Shown here piece after piece: positions 47,458-56,395 of a stretch of 64,000 nt of DNA. The stretch is from Pseudomonas putida (GTDB lineage: Bacteria; Pseudomonadota; Gammaproteobacteria; Pseudomonadales; Pseudomonadaceae): the NCBI RefSeq assembly GCF_009883635.2, contig NZ_CP026115.2, forward strand, positions 4,898,001-4,962,000. The letters run 5' to 3'. The translations under genes and the position numbers were made by a program. Numbering within the stretch: position 1 is the first letter of the stretch; each line of letters opens with the position of its first letter. Below the pieces are notes generated by a model that was not told where the DNA came from, did no database searches, and saw nothing but the letters and a program-made list of their open reading frames with translations.

Positions 47458-47460
47458 GGC

Positions 47461-48024
47461 ATGTACAAGGCAATCCTGTTGATCGCCTGCCTGCTGTTGG
47501 GCAGTTGCAAGGTCGGGGTCGAGCACTACGCCCAGGAACAACCGCACCTGGACCTGGCGGCGTTCTTCTCCCAACCGGTGCAGGCCTGGGGCATGTTCCA
47601 GAAGCGCTCGGGCGAGGTGGTAAAGCGCTTCCATGTGCGTATCGACAGCCGCCGCGAAGGTGAGCGACTGATCCTCGACGAACACTTCGTGTACAGCGAT
47701 GGCACACGCCAGCAGCGAACCTGGACCCTCACCCCCGACGGCCCCAACCGCTGGCGCGGCACGGCAGGCGATGTGATCGGCGAGGCCACTGGCGTCTTGG
47801 CCGGCAACGCCCTGCAATGGCGCTACCAACTGGACCTGCCGGTCGATGGCCGGCACTGGACCATGGACATGGATGACTGGATGTACCTGATGGACCAGGA
47901 CACCCTGATCAACCGCACGCGCATGAGCAAGCTGGGTGTGGAAGTCGGGCAGATCACCTTGTTCTTCCGGCGCATGCCGCAGGGCATTGGCGCGTCTGCA
48001 GCATCCGCTGAGGGGCCCGAGTAG
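47461..48024 (+). CDS. DUF3833 lipoprotein
   Basis: 187 aa with a lipobox LLLGSC (Cys16), so anchored to a membrane as a lipoprotein. The body (PHLDLAAFFSQPVQAWGMFQKRSGEVVKRFHVRI, GVLAGNALQWRYQLDLPVDGRHWTMDMDDWMYLMDQ) is the DUF3833 beta-barrel-like family. In other pseudomonads DUF3833 and the chalcone-isomerase-like gene sit with cyclopropane-fatty-acid synthase and DUF1365 genes; here only the two are present, which still suggests a role in membrane lipid handling. Confidence 0.88.
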   Translation: MYKAILLIACLLLGSCKVGVEHYAQEQPHLDLAAFFSQPVQAWGMFQKRSGEVVKRFHVRIDSRREGERLILDEHFVYSDGTRQQRTWTLTPDGPNRWRGTAGDVIGEATGVLAGNALQWRYQLDLPVDGRHWTMDMDDWMYLMDQDTLINRTRMSKLGVEVGQITLFFRRMPQGIGASAASAEGPE

Positions 48025-48065
48025 GCGTACCTCACCTTGGCACCCTCGAAGCCGATGGCGCTGCG

Positions 48066-50294
48066 CTAGAACGCAAAGGCCAAGGTGGCCGTGGCACTGC
48101 GCGGAGTACCATACCAGCCCCGTGAACCGATAGCGGTGTAGTAAGTCTTGTCAAAGACGTTATTCAGGTTGAGCGAGACGCTGGTTTGCGGAGTGAAGGC
48201 GTATTGCGCCATCAGGTCGACCACGCTGTAGGGATCTTGGGTGAAGGTCTCGTCGTTGGGTCCGGCGTCTTTGTAGTATTCGGTACCCTGCCAGCGCACA
48301 CCGCCACCCACTTTCAACTGCTGCAAGGACTGCAGACGGTAGGTGGTGAACAGTTTCAGTGTGTCTCGCGGTACCTCAGTGTTCAGGCGGTTGCCATCGG
48401 AATCTTTGCTAACGGCGTAGGTATAGCTGGCCGATACCTGCCAGTCGGGCAGGATCTCGCCGGCCACTTCCATCTCGAAACCGCGCGTCTTGGTACCCGA
48501 TTCGGCACGGTAGGCCTGGTTGCCGTCCGGCGCCAGGTTGCTGCCATCGGCCACTGCCAGGTTGTCCTGATGAACCTCAAATATGCTGAAAGCTGTGGTC
48601 AGACGCTTGTCCCAGAACTCGCTCTTCAAACCCAGTTCGTAGTTCACGCCTTCCAATGGATCGAGGTAGGTGCCCCCGACATCTTTGTTGCTCTGGGGTT
48701 TGAAGATGGTGGTGTAACTGGCATAGGCCGACCAGTTCTCATTGAGGTCATACACCAGCCCCAGGTATGGGGTCACGACCCCGGTTTCGCTGCGCGAGGT
48801 TCGGCTGGTTTCGCCCGACGACAGGGTGGTGGAGGTCTCGTCACGTTGCCAGTCAATCACCCGGACCCCGGTGATCAATGACAGGTCATCGGCCAGGCTC
48901 CAGCGCACCGAGGCGACCAGGCCATCCTGGGTTTCATCCAGGGCATCCTCCGACGACTTGGTGTAGATGGCGTCCGGGATCGCCAATGAACCGTCCCAGG
49001 TGTTGATGTTGTCGATGTCCTGGAACGACCACAGCGGATAGCCGTCGTTACGGTAATAGGCCCTGTAGTGACTGGCCCCGAGATAAGCCTGATGCTCGCG
49101 AGAAAACAGTTCGAAAGGGCCTGCTGCGGACAGGTCGAACGAGGTCTGCCGGGGCTCGCCCGCCCAACGGCCTGTCCAGGTATTGATGCCACTGCCATCG
49201 GGGTTGACTGTGCCGCTGGCGGCAGTGGCAAAGGCGTCGTCATAGCTGCGGCGGTTGTGCTCGGCATTGAGTTTCAACTGCCAGCCGTTGTCCAGCTGAT
49301 GCTCCAGGGTGGTGAACACCGTCTTGGTGCGACGCTTGTGATAACTCCAGTCCGAGGCGGAGTTGAACGAGCGGGAAGGGCTGAAGTGGCTACCGTCTGA
49401 CTTGTACATTGGGAAGCCATGGTTGCCGGCACCTTCGTTGTCCATCTCCTGGTATTCCGCACCGACCGTGAGCATCGTACTGTCAGTGATGTCCCATTCC
49501 ACCACCCCGTAGAACGCTTGCTTGTCCAAGGACTGGCGGTCGACGTAGCTTTGGCTGTTGGTGTTCGATGCTACGAAGCGCCCTCGCACGTTACCGCTGT
49601 CGGACAACTTACCGGACACGTCCAGTTCCTGGCGATAGTCGTCCCAGGAGCCCGCCTTGAGTGTCAGCTTTCGCTGCGTTTCCAGCGTAGGCTTCTTGCG
49701 AATCAGGTTGACCGTCGCACCCGGATCGCCCGTGCCAGACATCAGCCCGGTGGCGCCACGTACCACTTCTACCCGGTCGTAGGACACCATGTCGGCGAGG
49801 TCGTCCCGAAACCCGTAGGTATCGGGTCTGTTGATGCCATCCACCTGAATGTTGCCTACCTCGAAGCCGCGCACGTAGATATGGTTGGCGTCACTCCCGG
49901 CAGGGCCCATGCTGTCGACGACGACGCCAGGGGTTTGTTCAAGAACCTGGGCAACACTGTTCAGGTTCTGGTCTTCGATCTGCTGGCGGGTGACCACGCT
50001 GACCGACTGTGGTGTTTCACGGGTCGAGAGTCGTAGCCCGGTCGCGGTATTGGCCGAGCCGGTGGTGTAGCTGCCAGTGCCTTCGGTGGTGGCGCCCAAC
50101 CCCGTGCTGGAGACGGTTGTTTCAGCGAGCTCCATTGGTTCATTCTGGGTGATATCGAGGGTGGGGGAGCCTGTCCGGTGAGGGGCAGTGGTTTCGGCCG
50201 TGGCAGTGGCACTGGCCAGCAATGGGCCGGAGACGGTCAGCGCCAGTGCGGCTCTGCGCATACCGGTGGCGGAAGCGGTGAAACGAGCAAACAT
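48066..50294 (-). CDS. TonB-dependent siderophore receptor
   Basis: 742 aa. A signal peptide ends TATAE; there is no N-terminal STN signalling domain, so it is not a cell-surface-signalling receptor. A TonB-box-like MELAETTVSSTG precedes the plug (STRETPQSVSVVTRQQIEDQNLNSVAQVLEQTPGVVVD; VEVVRGATGLMSGTGDPGATVNLIRKKP), which is of the ferrichrome/FpvB hydroxamate class. The barrel ends with the FAF aromatic terminus needed for assembly. It imports a ferric siderophore. I see no convincing Fur box in the 133 bp upstream. Confidence 0.93.
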   Translation of the reverse strand: MFARFTASATGMRRAALALTVSGPLLASATATAETTAPHRTGSPTLDITQNEPMELAETTVSSTGLGATTEGTGSYTTGSANTATGLRLSTRETPQSVSVVTRQQIEDQNLNSVAQVLEQTPGVVVDSMGPAGSDANHIYVRGFEVGNIQVDGINRPDTYGFRDDLADMVSYDRVEVVRGATGLMSGTGDPGATVNLIRKKPTLETQRKLTLKAGSWDDYRQELDVSGKLSDSGNVRGRFVASNTNSQSYVDRQSLDKQAFYGVVEWDITDSTMLTVGAEYQEMDNEGAGNHGFPMYKSDGSHFSPSRSFNSASDWSYHKRRTKTVFTTLEHQLDNGWQLKLNAEHNRRSYDDAFATAASGTVNPDGSGINTWTGRWAGEPRQTSFDLSAAGPFELFSREHQAYLGASHYRAYYRNDGYPLWSFQDIDNINTWDGSLAIPDAIYTKSSEDALDETQDGLVASVRWSLADDLSLITGVRVIDWQRDETSTTLSSGETSRTSRSETGVVTPYLGLVYDLNENWSAYASYTTIFKPQSNKDVGGTYLDPLEGVNYELGLKSEFWDKRLTTAFSIFEVHQDNLAVADGSNLAPDGNQAYRAESGTKTRGFEMEVAGEILPDWQVSASYTYAVSKDSDGNRLNTEVPRDTLKLFTTYRLQSLQQLKVGGGVRWQGTEYYKDAGPNDETFTQDPYSVVDLMAQYAFTPQTSVSLNLNNVFDKTYYTAIGSRGWYGTPRSATATLAFAF

Positions 50295-50427
50295 CCTTGA
50301 CTCCTGTTGGCGGGAAGATACAGAACGCCAACAGAGAACGATTTACAAAGGCGAATATTTTGCAAAAAACAGCTCAATGGACAACGAAGCGCCGCGGGAG
50401 CGGCGCTCGATGTCTCACGGTCAGCAA

Positions 50428-50676
50428 TCAGCGTCGCAACAGACGGCTGACCACCAGTGCAAGCCCCGCAGCCACTGCAAGCGCTGTCAGTGGCTTCTCT
50501 CTGACAAAACCGGACACGTTGGCCAGGGCATCACCATAGCTTTTAGTCAGTTGTCCGGACGCCTGACGGGCATCACCTTCGGCTTCCAGTGCCGGGTCTT
50601 CCAGCCACTGCCCAGCCGCGCTCTGCGCCTTGCCAGCCAGTTTCTCTGCCGCACCTTCGATCTGTTCGCGCTTCAT
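50428..50676 (-). CDS. CsbD-like small stress protein with a C-terminal membrane helix
   Basis: 82 aa. The N-terminal MKREQIEGAAEKLAGKAQSAAGQWLEDPALEAEGDARQASGQL repeats the CsbD pattern (KxxxxQ, Gly-rich amphipathic helix); the C terminus PLTALAVAAGLALVVSRLLRR is a membrane helix with a basic end as in DUF883/ElaB proteins that anchor to the inner membrane. Such proteins accumulate in stationary phase. Small and isolated between the receptor gene and the TetR gene; a promoter is not evident. Confidence 0.85.
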   Translation of the reverse strand: MKREQIEGAAEKLAGKAQSAAGQWLEDPALEAEGDARQASGQLTKSYGDALANVSGFVREKPLTALAVAAGLALVVSRLLRR

Positions 50677-50848
50677 GATTGCTCAAACCTTCCTTTGGGT
50701 TGCAATGGGCAGAGGGTTAGGGCGCAATGACGTTGAAATAGTTCAAACCGGCTGCGCGCGGCTGACCCCGGCTGCACAATGACTTCCCTGCACCTGCCCA
50801 CTCACGGATAATCCTTCTCCAATTCCAATAAACACCCCGTGAGCCCCC

Positions 50849-51520
50849 ATGACCGACCCCGTAGCCCCCCTCAGCCCGCCTGAACCCTCGGCTACGCGCC
50901 AACCGCGCAAGAACAACCCCGAGAAAACCCGCGAGGACATCCTCCAGGCCGCCATCAACGAGTTCGTCCAGCAGGGCCTGGCCGGCGCGCGCGTGGACGC
51001 CATCGCCGAGCGCACGGCCACGTCCAAGCGCATGATCTACTACTACTTCGGCAGCAAGGAGCAGCTGTACGTCGAGTGCCTGGTCAAGCTCTATGGCGAC
51101 ATCCGCAAGACCGAGCAGAGCCTGGACCTCGAGTCGCTGCCGGCCGAGCAGGCGATTCGCCGGCTGGCCGAGTTCACCTTCGACCACCACGACCGCAACG
51201 TCGATTTCGTGCGCATGGTTTGCACCGAGAACATCCACTACGGCGAGTACGTCAAGAAGTCGCCGGCCATTCGCGAGATGAGCAGCCTGGTGCTGCAGGC
51301 ATTGGGCAGCACCCTGGCGCGCGGCGTGGAAGAGGGCGTGTTCCGCGAAGGCATCGAGGTCATCGACCTGCACATGCTGATGAGTTCATTCTGCTTTTAC
51401 CGGGTGTCCAACCGCCACACCTTCGGTGACATCTTCCAGATCGACCTGGCCGACGAGCAGGTCAAGCAGCGCCACCGGCAGATGATCTGCGACGTGGTGC
51501 TCAGCTACATCCGCGCCTGA
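50849..51520 (+). CDS. TetR-family transcriptional regulator
   Basis: 223 aa. After a Pro-rich N-terminal tail (about 25 residues) comes the HTH KTREDILQAAINEFVQQGLAGARVDAIAERTATSKRMIYYYFGSKEQLY, then a TetR_C-type ligand domain (VDFVRMVCTENIHYGEYVKKSPAIREM). The form 'TSKRMIYYYFGSKEQLYVECL' is common to a subgroup that controls aromatic or quinate-type catabolism in pseudomonads. The convergent neighbour is another regulator, so its targets are not evident from position. Confidence 0.9.
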   Translation: MTDPVAPLSPPEPSATRQPRKNNPEKTREDILQAAINEFVQQGLAGARVDAIAERTATSKRMIYYYFGSKEQLYVECLVKLYGDIRKTEQSLDLESLPAEQAIRRLAEFTFDHHDRNVDFVRMVCTENIHYGEYVKKSPAIREMSSLVLQALGSTLARGVEEGVFREGIEVIDLHMLMSSFCFYRVSNRHTFGDIFQIDLADEQVKQRHRQMICDVVLSYIRA

Positions 51521-51526
51521 ACCCGC

Positions 51527-52534
51527 TTATTCGCCCAGCCGTTGCTCGCGCGACGGCGGGTAGCCAAAGTAGGCGGCATAGCACTTGCTGAAGTGCGACA
51601 CCGAGACAAAGCCGCAGGCCACTGCCACCTCCATCACCGACAGGTCGGAGTACTGCAACAGGCGGCGGCTCTTGGTGATGCGCAGTTCCATGTAGTAGCG
51701 CCGCGGCGAAGTGCCGAGCTGGGCCTGGAACAGGCGGTCGATCTGCCGACGCGAGCGGCCGCTGTAGGCCGCCAGCTGGTCGAGGCTCAGGGTCTCTTCG
51801 AGGTTGTTTTCCATCAGCTCGACGATGGTGCGCAGGTGCAGGCTCATGGACTTTTTCGCCCCGGGGCCGACCTGGCGGTAGCGAGCGCCGGAGAACGACA
51901 GGATTTCTTCCACGCCTTCGGCCAGGCCGTCGCCATACAGGCGGCGCACCAGGCCGAGCATCAGCTCCATGGCGCCGTTGGGGCTGGCGGCGCTGAGGCG
52001 GTCGCGGTCGAGGGTGAAGCTGGCCGGGGTGATGCGGGTTTGCGGGCTGCGCTCGGAAAGGCTGGCGCGCTGTTCGGGGTGGATGCTGCAGCCGTAGTCG
52101 TCGAGCACGCCGGCCCGGCCGAGGAACCAGGCGCCATTCCACAGCCCGCCCAGGGCCATGCCGTGGCTGGCGCAGTCGTCCAGCAGGCGGTCGAGTTCGG
52201 GGTATTTCAGCGGCGTGCGCAGGCCGCCGCAGACGATCAGCAGGTCGAGTTCCTTGAGTTCGCTGGCAGACAGTTCGCTGGCGACCAGTTCCAGGCCCAG
52301 GTCGCTGAGCACCCGGTCACCCTTGAGTGACAGCGGAGTGAAGCGGAAGCTGTCGGCGCGCAGCAGGTTGGCGGTGACCAGCACGTCCATGGCCACGGTG
52401 AAGCTGGCCATCGAGAAGTGCTCGAGCAGGATGAAGTCGACGCGGTAGGGGGCCTCGGGGCTACCGGCGCTGGCCTTGAGCCGCAGCATGTTGCTGGTGC
52501 TGGTCTTCTTGCTGAACTGACGTGGGGTGGGCAC
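51527..52534 (-). CDS. GlxA-type AraC regulator (DJ-1/PfpI domain + AraC HTH)
   Basis: 335 aa. Residues about 30-190 are a class I glutamine-amidotransferase-like domain (VDFILLEHFSMASFTVAMDVLVTANLL; LIVCGGLRTPLKYPELDRLL; GLWNGAWFLGRAGVLDDYGC); the end is an AraC HTH pair (LSLDQLAAYSGRSRRQIDRLFQAQLGTSPRRYYMELRITKSRRLL; MEVAVACGFVSVSHFSKCYAAYFGYPPSREQ). The Cys of the nucleophile elbow is replaced by Asn in LWNGAW. Relatives GbdR, CdhR and SouR sense methylated amines. GTG 52534 has GGAG 6 bases upstream; the frame to 52636 begins with TTG and lacks a ribosome site. Confidence 0.88.
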   Translation of the reverse strand: MPTPRQFSKKTSTSNMLRLKASAGSPEAPYRVDFILLEHFSMASFTVAMDVLVTANLLRADSFRFTPLSLKGDRVLSDLGLELVASELSASELKELDLLIVCGGLRTPLKYPELDRLLDDCASHGMALGGLWNGAWFLGRAGVLDDYGCSIHPEQRASLSERSPQTRITPASFTLDRDRLSAASPNGAMELMLGLVRRLYGDGLAEGVEEILSFSGARYRQVGPGAKKSMSLHLRTIVELMENNLEETLSLDQLAAYSGRSRRQIDRLFQAQLGTSPRRYYMELRITKSRRLLQYSDLSVMEVAVACGFVSVSHFSKCYAAYFGYPPSREQRLGE

Positions 52535-52673
52535 TCTGGACTCCGCTTCCTGGCTGGCCAGCAGAGTGTGGCGGGAGCGTGCGGGAAAGACAACTTCCCG
52601 TGGGCGCGTGTCGTATTGCAGGTCGTGTTGAGGCAAGTGGGCTAAGCTGGCGGCCCTTTTCCGGAGAACCTCG

Positions 52674-53144
52674 ATGAAATACGCCGTCGCATTACTGTTC
52701 GGTCTGCTGCCGTCGCTGGCCCATGCCCTGGAGACAGGCGAGCGGTTGGCACCCTGGACACTGCTTGACCAGAACGACCAGCCTTATAGCCTGAGCGCCG
52801 ATACCCACCTTCTACTGGTGGCTCGCGACATGGATGGCGCCAAGCTGGTCAAGGCCGCCCTGGCCGACACGCCCAAGGGCTATCTGGAGGCGCGTGATGC
52901 GGTGTTCGTCGCCGATATCCAGCGTATGCCGGCGCTGATCAGCAAACTGTTCGCCATCCCGGCGATGCGCAATTACAGCTATCGGGTGATGCTCGACCGC
53001 GAAGGCCGCGTGGCCAGCCGCTATCCGGGGCAGGCAGGGCAGGTGTTGTGGTTGCAATTGCAGGATGGGGTGTTGGTGAGCCAGCAGGCATTTGCCGATC
53101 CCGAGGCACTCAAGGCTGCCTTGGCCAAGGCACCTGGCCATTGA
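52674..53144 (+). CDS. Exported thioredoxin-fold-like protein, unknown function
   Basis: 156 aa with a signal peptide (KYAVALLFGLLPSLAHA-LE). The mature protein reads ERLAPWTLLDQNDQPYSLSADTHLLLVARDMDGAKLVKAAL and later AIPAMRNYSYRVMLDREGRVASRYPGQAGQVLWLQL, the strand-helix order of peroxiredoxin/YtfJ-like thioredoxin folds, but without a CxxC or peroxidatic Cys. It is probably a periplasmic structural or binding version. Single gene; 46 bp separate its stop from the end of the convergent LysR gene. Confidence 0.7.
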   Translation: MKYAVALLFGLLPSLAHALETGERLAPWTLLDQNDQPYSLSADTHLLLVARDMDGAKLVKAALADTPKGYLEARDAVFVADIQRMPALISKLFAIPAMRNYSYRVMLDREGRVASRYPGQAGQVLWLQLQDGVLVSQQAFADPEALKAALAKAPGH

Positions 53145-53190
53145 GTTTGCCTGCACTGTATTTCGCCGTCTGCCCGCCGCTGGTCCGGCT

Positions 53191-54090
53191 TCAGCACGCG
53201 GCGTTCGGGAAGTCGCCACGCAGGTTCTCCCGCAACCAGGCCATGAACCACAGCGCATCTTCGCCGGGCGCGGGTGTCGGGGTAAGCACCTGGTAGCTTT
53301 CAAGTGGTACCCCTTGTGCCACGCAGCGCACCAGGCTGCCTGCGGCCAGCTCGTCTGCCACCAGCACCTCGGTAGCCAAGGCGATGCCGTGCCCCGCCTT
53401 GGCCAGGTTCAGCACGATGTCGTTGCTCACATGGGAAGTGTCTGCCTTGACGCATTGCCGCACGCCCTGGGCGGCAAACCAGCTGCTCCACCAGCCGCCG
53501 CTGTCGACGTGGATCAGTTTGCACCCGGGCAGGTCGGCCACCGTCAGCGCCAAAGGCAGCGTCGCCCTGAAGGCGGGTGAGCAGACGGCAAACACCTCCG
53601 GGCGGATCAGCACTTCATGCACACCCGACAATTCCCCCGGCAAGCCATAGGCGATGGCCAGGTCCGCCTGGCGGGCGTCAACGCTGGTAAAAGTGGCGTT
53701 GGGCTCGATGGCGATCTTCAGCTCTGGCCGCAGGGCTTTCAGCGCCCCGATGCGCGGAGTCAGCCAGCGCGAGGCGAAGGCCGGCACGCACAGGATCCGC
53801 AGCCAGCGCTCGGGCACCCGGCGGCTGACCACCTGCCCGGCATGGGCCAGCATCTTCAAGGCTTCCGAGGCGCTCTGGTAGTAGTAGGCGCCTTCCTGGG
53901 TCAGGCTCACGCCCCGCGGCGAACGGTCGAGCAGGCGCACGCCCAGCCAGTCTTCAAGGATCTTCACATGTCGGCCGATGGCGGGTTGGGTGACGTGCAA
54001 GGCCTGGGCGGCAGCAACGTAGCTGCCCAGGCGAGCGGCAGCCTCAAAGGCACGCACGGCGTTCAGGGGCGGGAGCCGGTCAAGGGTCAT
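53191..54090 (-). CDS. LysR-family regulator (GcvA/AmpR-like)
   Basis: 299 aa. HTH PPLNAVRAFEAAARLGSYVAAAQALHVTQPAIGRHVKILEDWLG (residues about 6-50) then an effector domain with the GcvA/AmpR-type segment RWLRILCVPAFASRWLTPRIGALKALRPEL. 'PPLNAVRAFEAAARLGS' is typical of the AmpR/GcvA branch. The true start is ATG 54090; the frame upstream overlaps the leader of the serine hydrolase gene. Divergent from that beta-lactamase-fold gene (54209) across 118 bp, an ampR/ampC-like geometry. Confidence 0.9.
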   Translation of the reverse strand: MTLDRLPPLNAVRAFEAAARLGSYVAAAQALHVTQPAIGRHVKILEDWLGVRLLDRSPRGVSLTQEGAYYYQSASEALKMLAHAGQVVSRRVPERWLRILCVPAFASRWLTPRIGALKALRPELKIAIEPNATFTSVDARQADLAIAYGLPGELSGVHEVLIRPEVFAVCSPAFRATLPLALTVADLPGCKLIHVDSGGWWSSWFAAQGVRQCVKADTSHVSNDIVLNLAKAGHGIALATEVLVADELAAGSLVRCVAQGVPLESYQVLTPTPAPGEDALWFMAWLRENLRGDFPNAAC

Positions 54091-54208
54091 GGGCAACCTT
54101 GCCTTGTTAGTTTTTTTAATAGTGGCTGCCAATTTATTGTGCTTTTCCGGGCCTGGCAAGTTGTCCAGACTCGCTGGGCGTACTTCCACACCTTGCGAGG
54201 AGCGGCCC

Positions 54209-55540
54209 ATGCCGGCATTTCCAACAATAAGAACATCCCTGACTGCCTTGGCCATCGTGGCCACCCTGAATGGTGTGGCTCACGCCGAAGAGGGCAAAGG
54301 ACCGTGCGGCGTGCCGGGCCTGAAAACCTGCCCGCAACCGTTCGACAAGACGCTGCCTGCAGCCAAGGACATGCTCAGCTGGGACCAGGCCACCCGGGTG
54401 ATCGGTTTCCGCAATACCTACCGCCTGTATGGCGGCGATGTGTTCAGCACCCGGGGCGCCAAGCCGTACCCGCTGCCCGAAGCTGCCCACCCGCTGGCCG
54501 AGGTGCGCTACACCGTGGATGGCAAACCGCAAGGCATCGCCGACTATGAGCGCAACCAGAGCGTCACCGGCCTGCTGATCCTCAAGGACGGCAAGATCGC
54601 CTACGAGCACTATGCCCAGGGCAATACACCGCAGACCCTCTGGACCTCCCGCTCGGTGGCCAAGTCGGTAGTCAGCGTGCTGGTCGGCGTGGCGATCAAG
54701 CAGGGCAAGATCCATTCGGTGGACGACAAGATCACCCGCTACATTCCCGAGCTGGAAGGCACCGCCTGGCAGGACGTGACCCTGCATCAGTTGCTGCAGC
54801 ACACTTCGGGCGTGGTCTGGGACGAAAACTACGCCTCGAAGGATTCGGACTTCTCCCACATGACGCAGTGCGAAGCAACACCAGACCCGTACACCTGCGT
54901 GTTCAACCTGGTGAAGTCGGTGAAGCGCAAGCCTGGGGTGAAACCCGGCGAAGTCTGGTCATACAACACCGGCGGTGCCTGGCTGGTCGGTCGGGTGCTG
55001 GAAAATGCCACCGGCCAGACCCTGGCGAAGAACCTCGAAACGCAGATCTGGAGCCGCTACGGCATGCAGCAGGACGGCGTCTGGCATGCGCTGGTGCCGG
55101 GCAAGGTCGACATGGGCGGGCACGGTTTCAACGCCACGCTGCGGGATTGGGGCCGCTTCGGCCAGTTCGTGATGAGTGGCGGGCAGCTGCCAGGTGGCGA
55201 AAAGCTGTTGCCGGATGACTGGATCGCCCGCTCCACCCACTGGACACAGGCCAAGGGCTCGGTCACGGAGGCAGCGCCGAACGGGCAGTACGGCTACCAG
55301 TGGTGGTACAACGCACCGGCACCGGCAGCGGATGCTAAGCTTGAACCGAAGAAGACGGCGACCAGCGACCAGACGTTCTGGGCGTTGGGTATCTACGGTC
55401 AGACCATCGCAATCAACCCGGCGCAGAAACTGGTGATGGTGCAGTGGTCGACCTGGAAGAACGCTGAAACGCCAAGCTCCCTGTACGACGAGCAAGCCGT
55501 CTTCGTGAACGCGGTGTCGCAGGCGCTGGGCGGTAAGTAG
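54209..55540 (+). CDS. Periplasmic beta-lactamase-family serine hydrolase
   Basis: 443 aa with a signal peptide (TSLTALAIVATLNGVAHA-EE). The SxxK motif is in TSRSVAKSVVSVLVG, the YxN-type motif in VWSYNTGGAWLVG, and the third box region near LGIYGQTIAINP. This is the 6-aminohexanoate-dimer hydrolase/EstB-like branch of class C folds, usually esterases or amidases rather than true beta-lactamases. GAGGAG lies 6 bases before ATG 54209. The divergent LysR gene is its probable regulator. Cys pairs near the N terminus (GPCGVPGLKTCPQ) may form a disulphide. Confidence 0.88.
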   Translation: MPAFPTIRTSLTALAIVATLNGVAHAEEGKGPCGVPGLKTCPQPFDKTLPAAKDMLSWDQATRVIGFRNTYRLYGGDVFSTRGAKPYPLPEAAHPLAEVRYTVDGKPQGIADYERNQSVTGLLILKDGKIAYEHYAQGNTPQTLWTSRSVAKSVVSVLVGVAIKQGKIHSVDDKITRYIPELEGTAWQDVTLHQLLQHTSGVVWDENYASKDSDFSHMTQCEATPDPYTCVFNLVKSVKRKPGVKPGEVWSYNTGGAWLVGRVLENATGQTLAKNLETQIWSRYGMQQDGVWHALVPGKVDMGGHGFNATLRDWGRFGQFVMSGGQLPGGEKLLPDDWIARSTHWTQAKGSVTEAAPNGQYGYQWWYNAPAPAADAKLEPKKTATSDQTFWALGIYGQTIAINPAQKLVMVQWSTWKNAETPSSLYDEQAVFVNAVSQALGGK

Positions 55541-55616
55541 CGGCAAGCAACCAATTGAAATGAACCCTCACGGCCGGCAACAACCCAAACCAGTACATGC
55601 CAACGGGAGAATGCTC

Positions 55617-55829
55617 ATGGAAATCGGAACGATCTGGATCATTGTCGCGGCCTTGATCATCCTGCTGGAGATCTTCGCCATCTGGCACATCATCGGCAGC
55701 GAACGGCGCGCAGAGCGCAAGATGCTGTGGATCGTGTTCGTGGTCTATGCACCGTTCCCGGGGCTGCTGTTCTGGGCCTGGCGGGGACCGCGGGCGGTGA
55801 AGGGCAGGGCGGTGCTGCAGGAGAAATGA
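55617..55829 (+). CDS. PLDc_N-type small membrane protein
   Basis: 70 aa, two membrane segments (IGTIWIIVAALIILLEIFAIWHII and KMLWIVFVVYAPFPGLLFWAWRG) matching the phospholipase-D nuclease N-terminal domain family, small inner-membrane proteins found alone in many bacteria. GGGAG lies 7 bases before ATG 55617; ATG 55611 is an alternative. Short transcription unit closed by the hairpin at 55835-55865. Confidence 0.85.
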   Translation: MEIGTIWIIVAALIILLEIFAIWHIIGSERRAERKMLWIVFVVYAPFPGLLFWAWRGPRAVKGRAVLQEK

Positions 55830-55834
55830 CCGGG

Positions 55835-55865
55835 GACGTATCAGGCACATTGCGCCTGATACGTC
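55835..55865. terminator. Bidirectional hairpin between convergent genes
   Basis: 12-bp perfect stem gacgtatcaggc/gcctgatacgtc with a 7-base loop, between the PLDc_N gene and the frameshifted gene on the other strand. No clear U-run on either side. Confidence 0.6.
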
Positions 55866-55874
55866 GCAACGCCA

Positions 55875-56188
55875 TCAGGCTAGGCTGAAGCCGATGGCTT
55901 CGCCCAGTCCATCGACCATCAGGCTGCCACGGAACTTGATACGCGACAGCACTTTCAAGTCGCGCAGCTCATCTTTGATACGCTCGCTGACGAGCTCTTG
56001 AGCCTGGCTGATTCTACCGGGCAAGGTACTTCGTTGAGTTCCACCTCGCCCAGCAGGGTGGTTTCGATGTGTTTGATGGTTTCCCATTCAACGTTTCTCA
56101 AGCGCCGGCGTGCATCTCTTGCGGCGTCGTCATCAAGATCGCCGCGTGGGCTTATGGTATAGGCGAGCTGAAATGAATACAGGGCCAT
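55875..56188 (-). pseudogene. Frameshifted small conserved protein gene
   Basis: Two overlapping frames join into one plausible ~105-aa protein. Frame A starts at ATG 56188 (ALYSFQLAYTISPRGDLDDDAARDARRRLRNVEWETIKHIETTLLGEVELNEV) and loses sense near 56030; frame B continues from STLPGRISQAQELVSERIKDELRDLKVLSRIKFRGSLMVDGLGEAIGFSL to a stop at 55875. A single-base change near 56025-56035 would restore one frame. Either the gene is broken or the base call is wrong. The N-terminal pattern, a beta strand followed by a charged helix, suggests a small toxin/antitoxin-like or housekeeping protein, but I cannot name it. Confidence 0.7.
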
Positions 56189-56395
56189 AGTGACTCCTCG
56201 TGTAGGTGCCTGATACTGCTCAGGCTATTGCTGGCCTCCTTGCCGGGAACTTGAATCTAACGAACTGCGCGGCTTAGGCCTACATACGCGGTGTTGGGCT
56301 TCTGTACTTCAATCAAGAAATTTCCTACAAGCGCTTGACCTCTACCTAACTCGAGCCAACAGACTCGGACGCTCATTCACACGAAGGAGCGTTCC

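Noticed and set aside
54209..55540. AmpR/AmpC-type beta-lactamase system
   Set aside because: The divergent LysR geometry is similar, but the hydrolase motifs and length fit the esterase/6-aminohexanoate-dimer-hydrolase branch rather than class C beta-lactamases.
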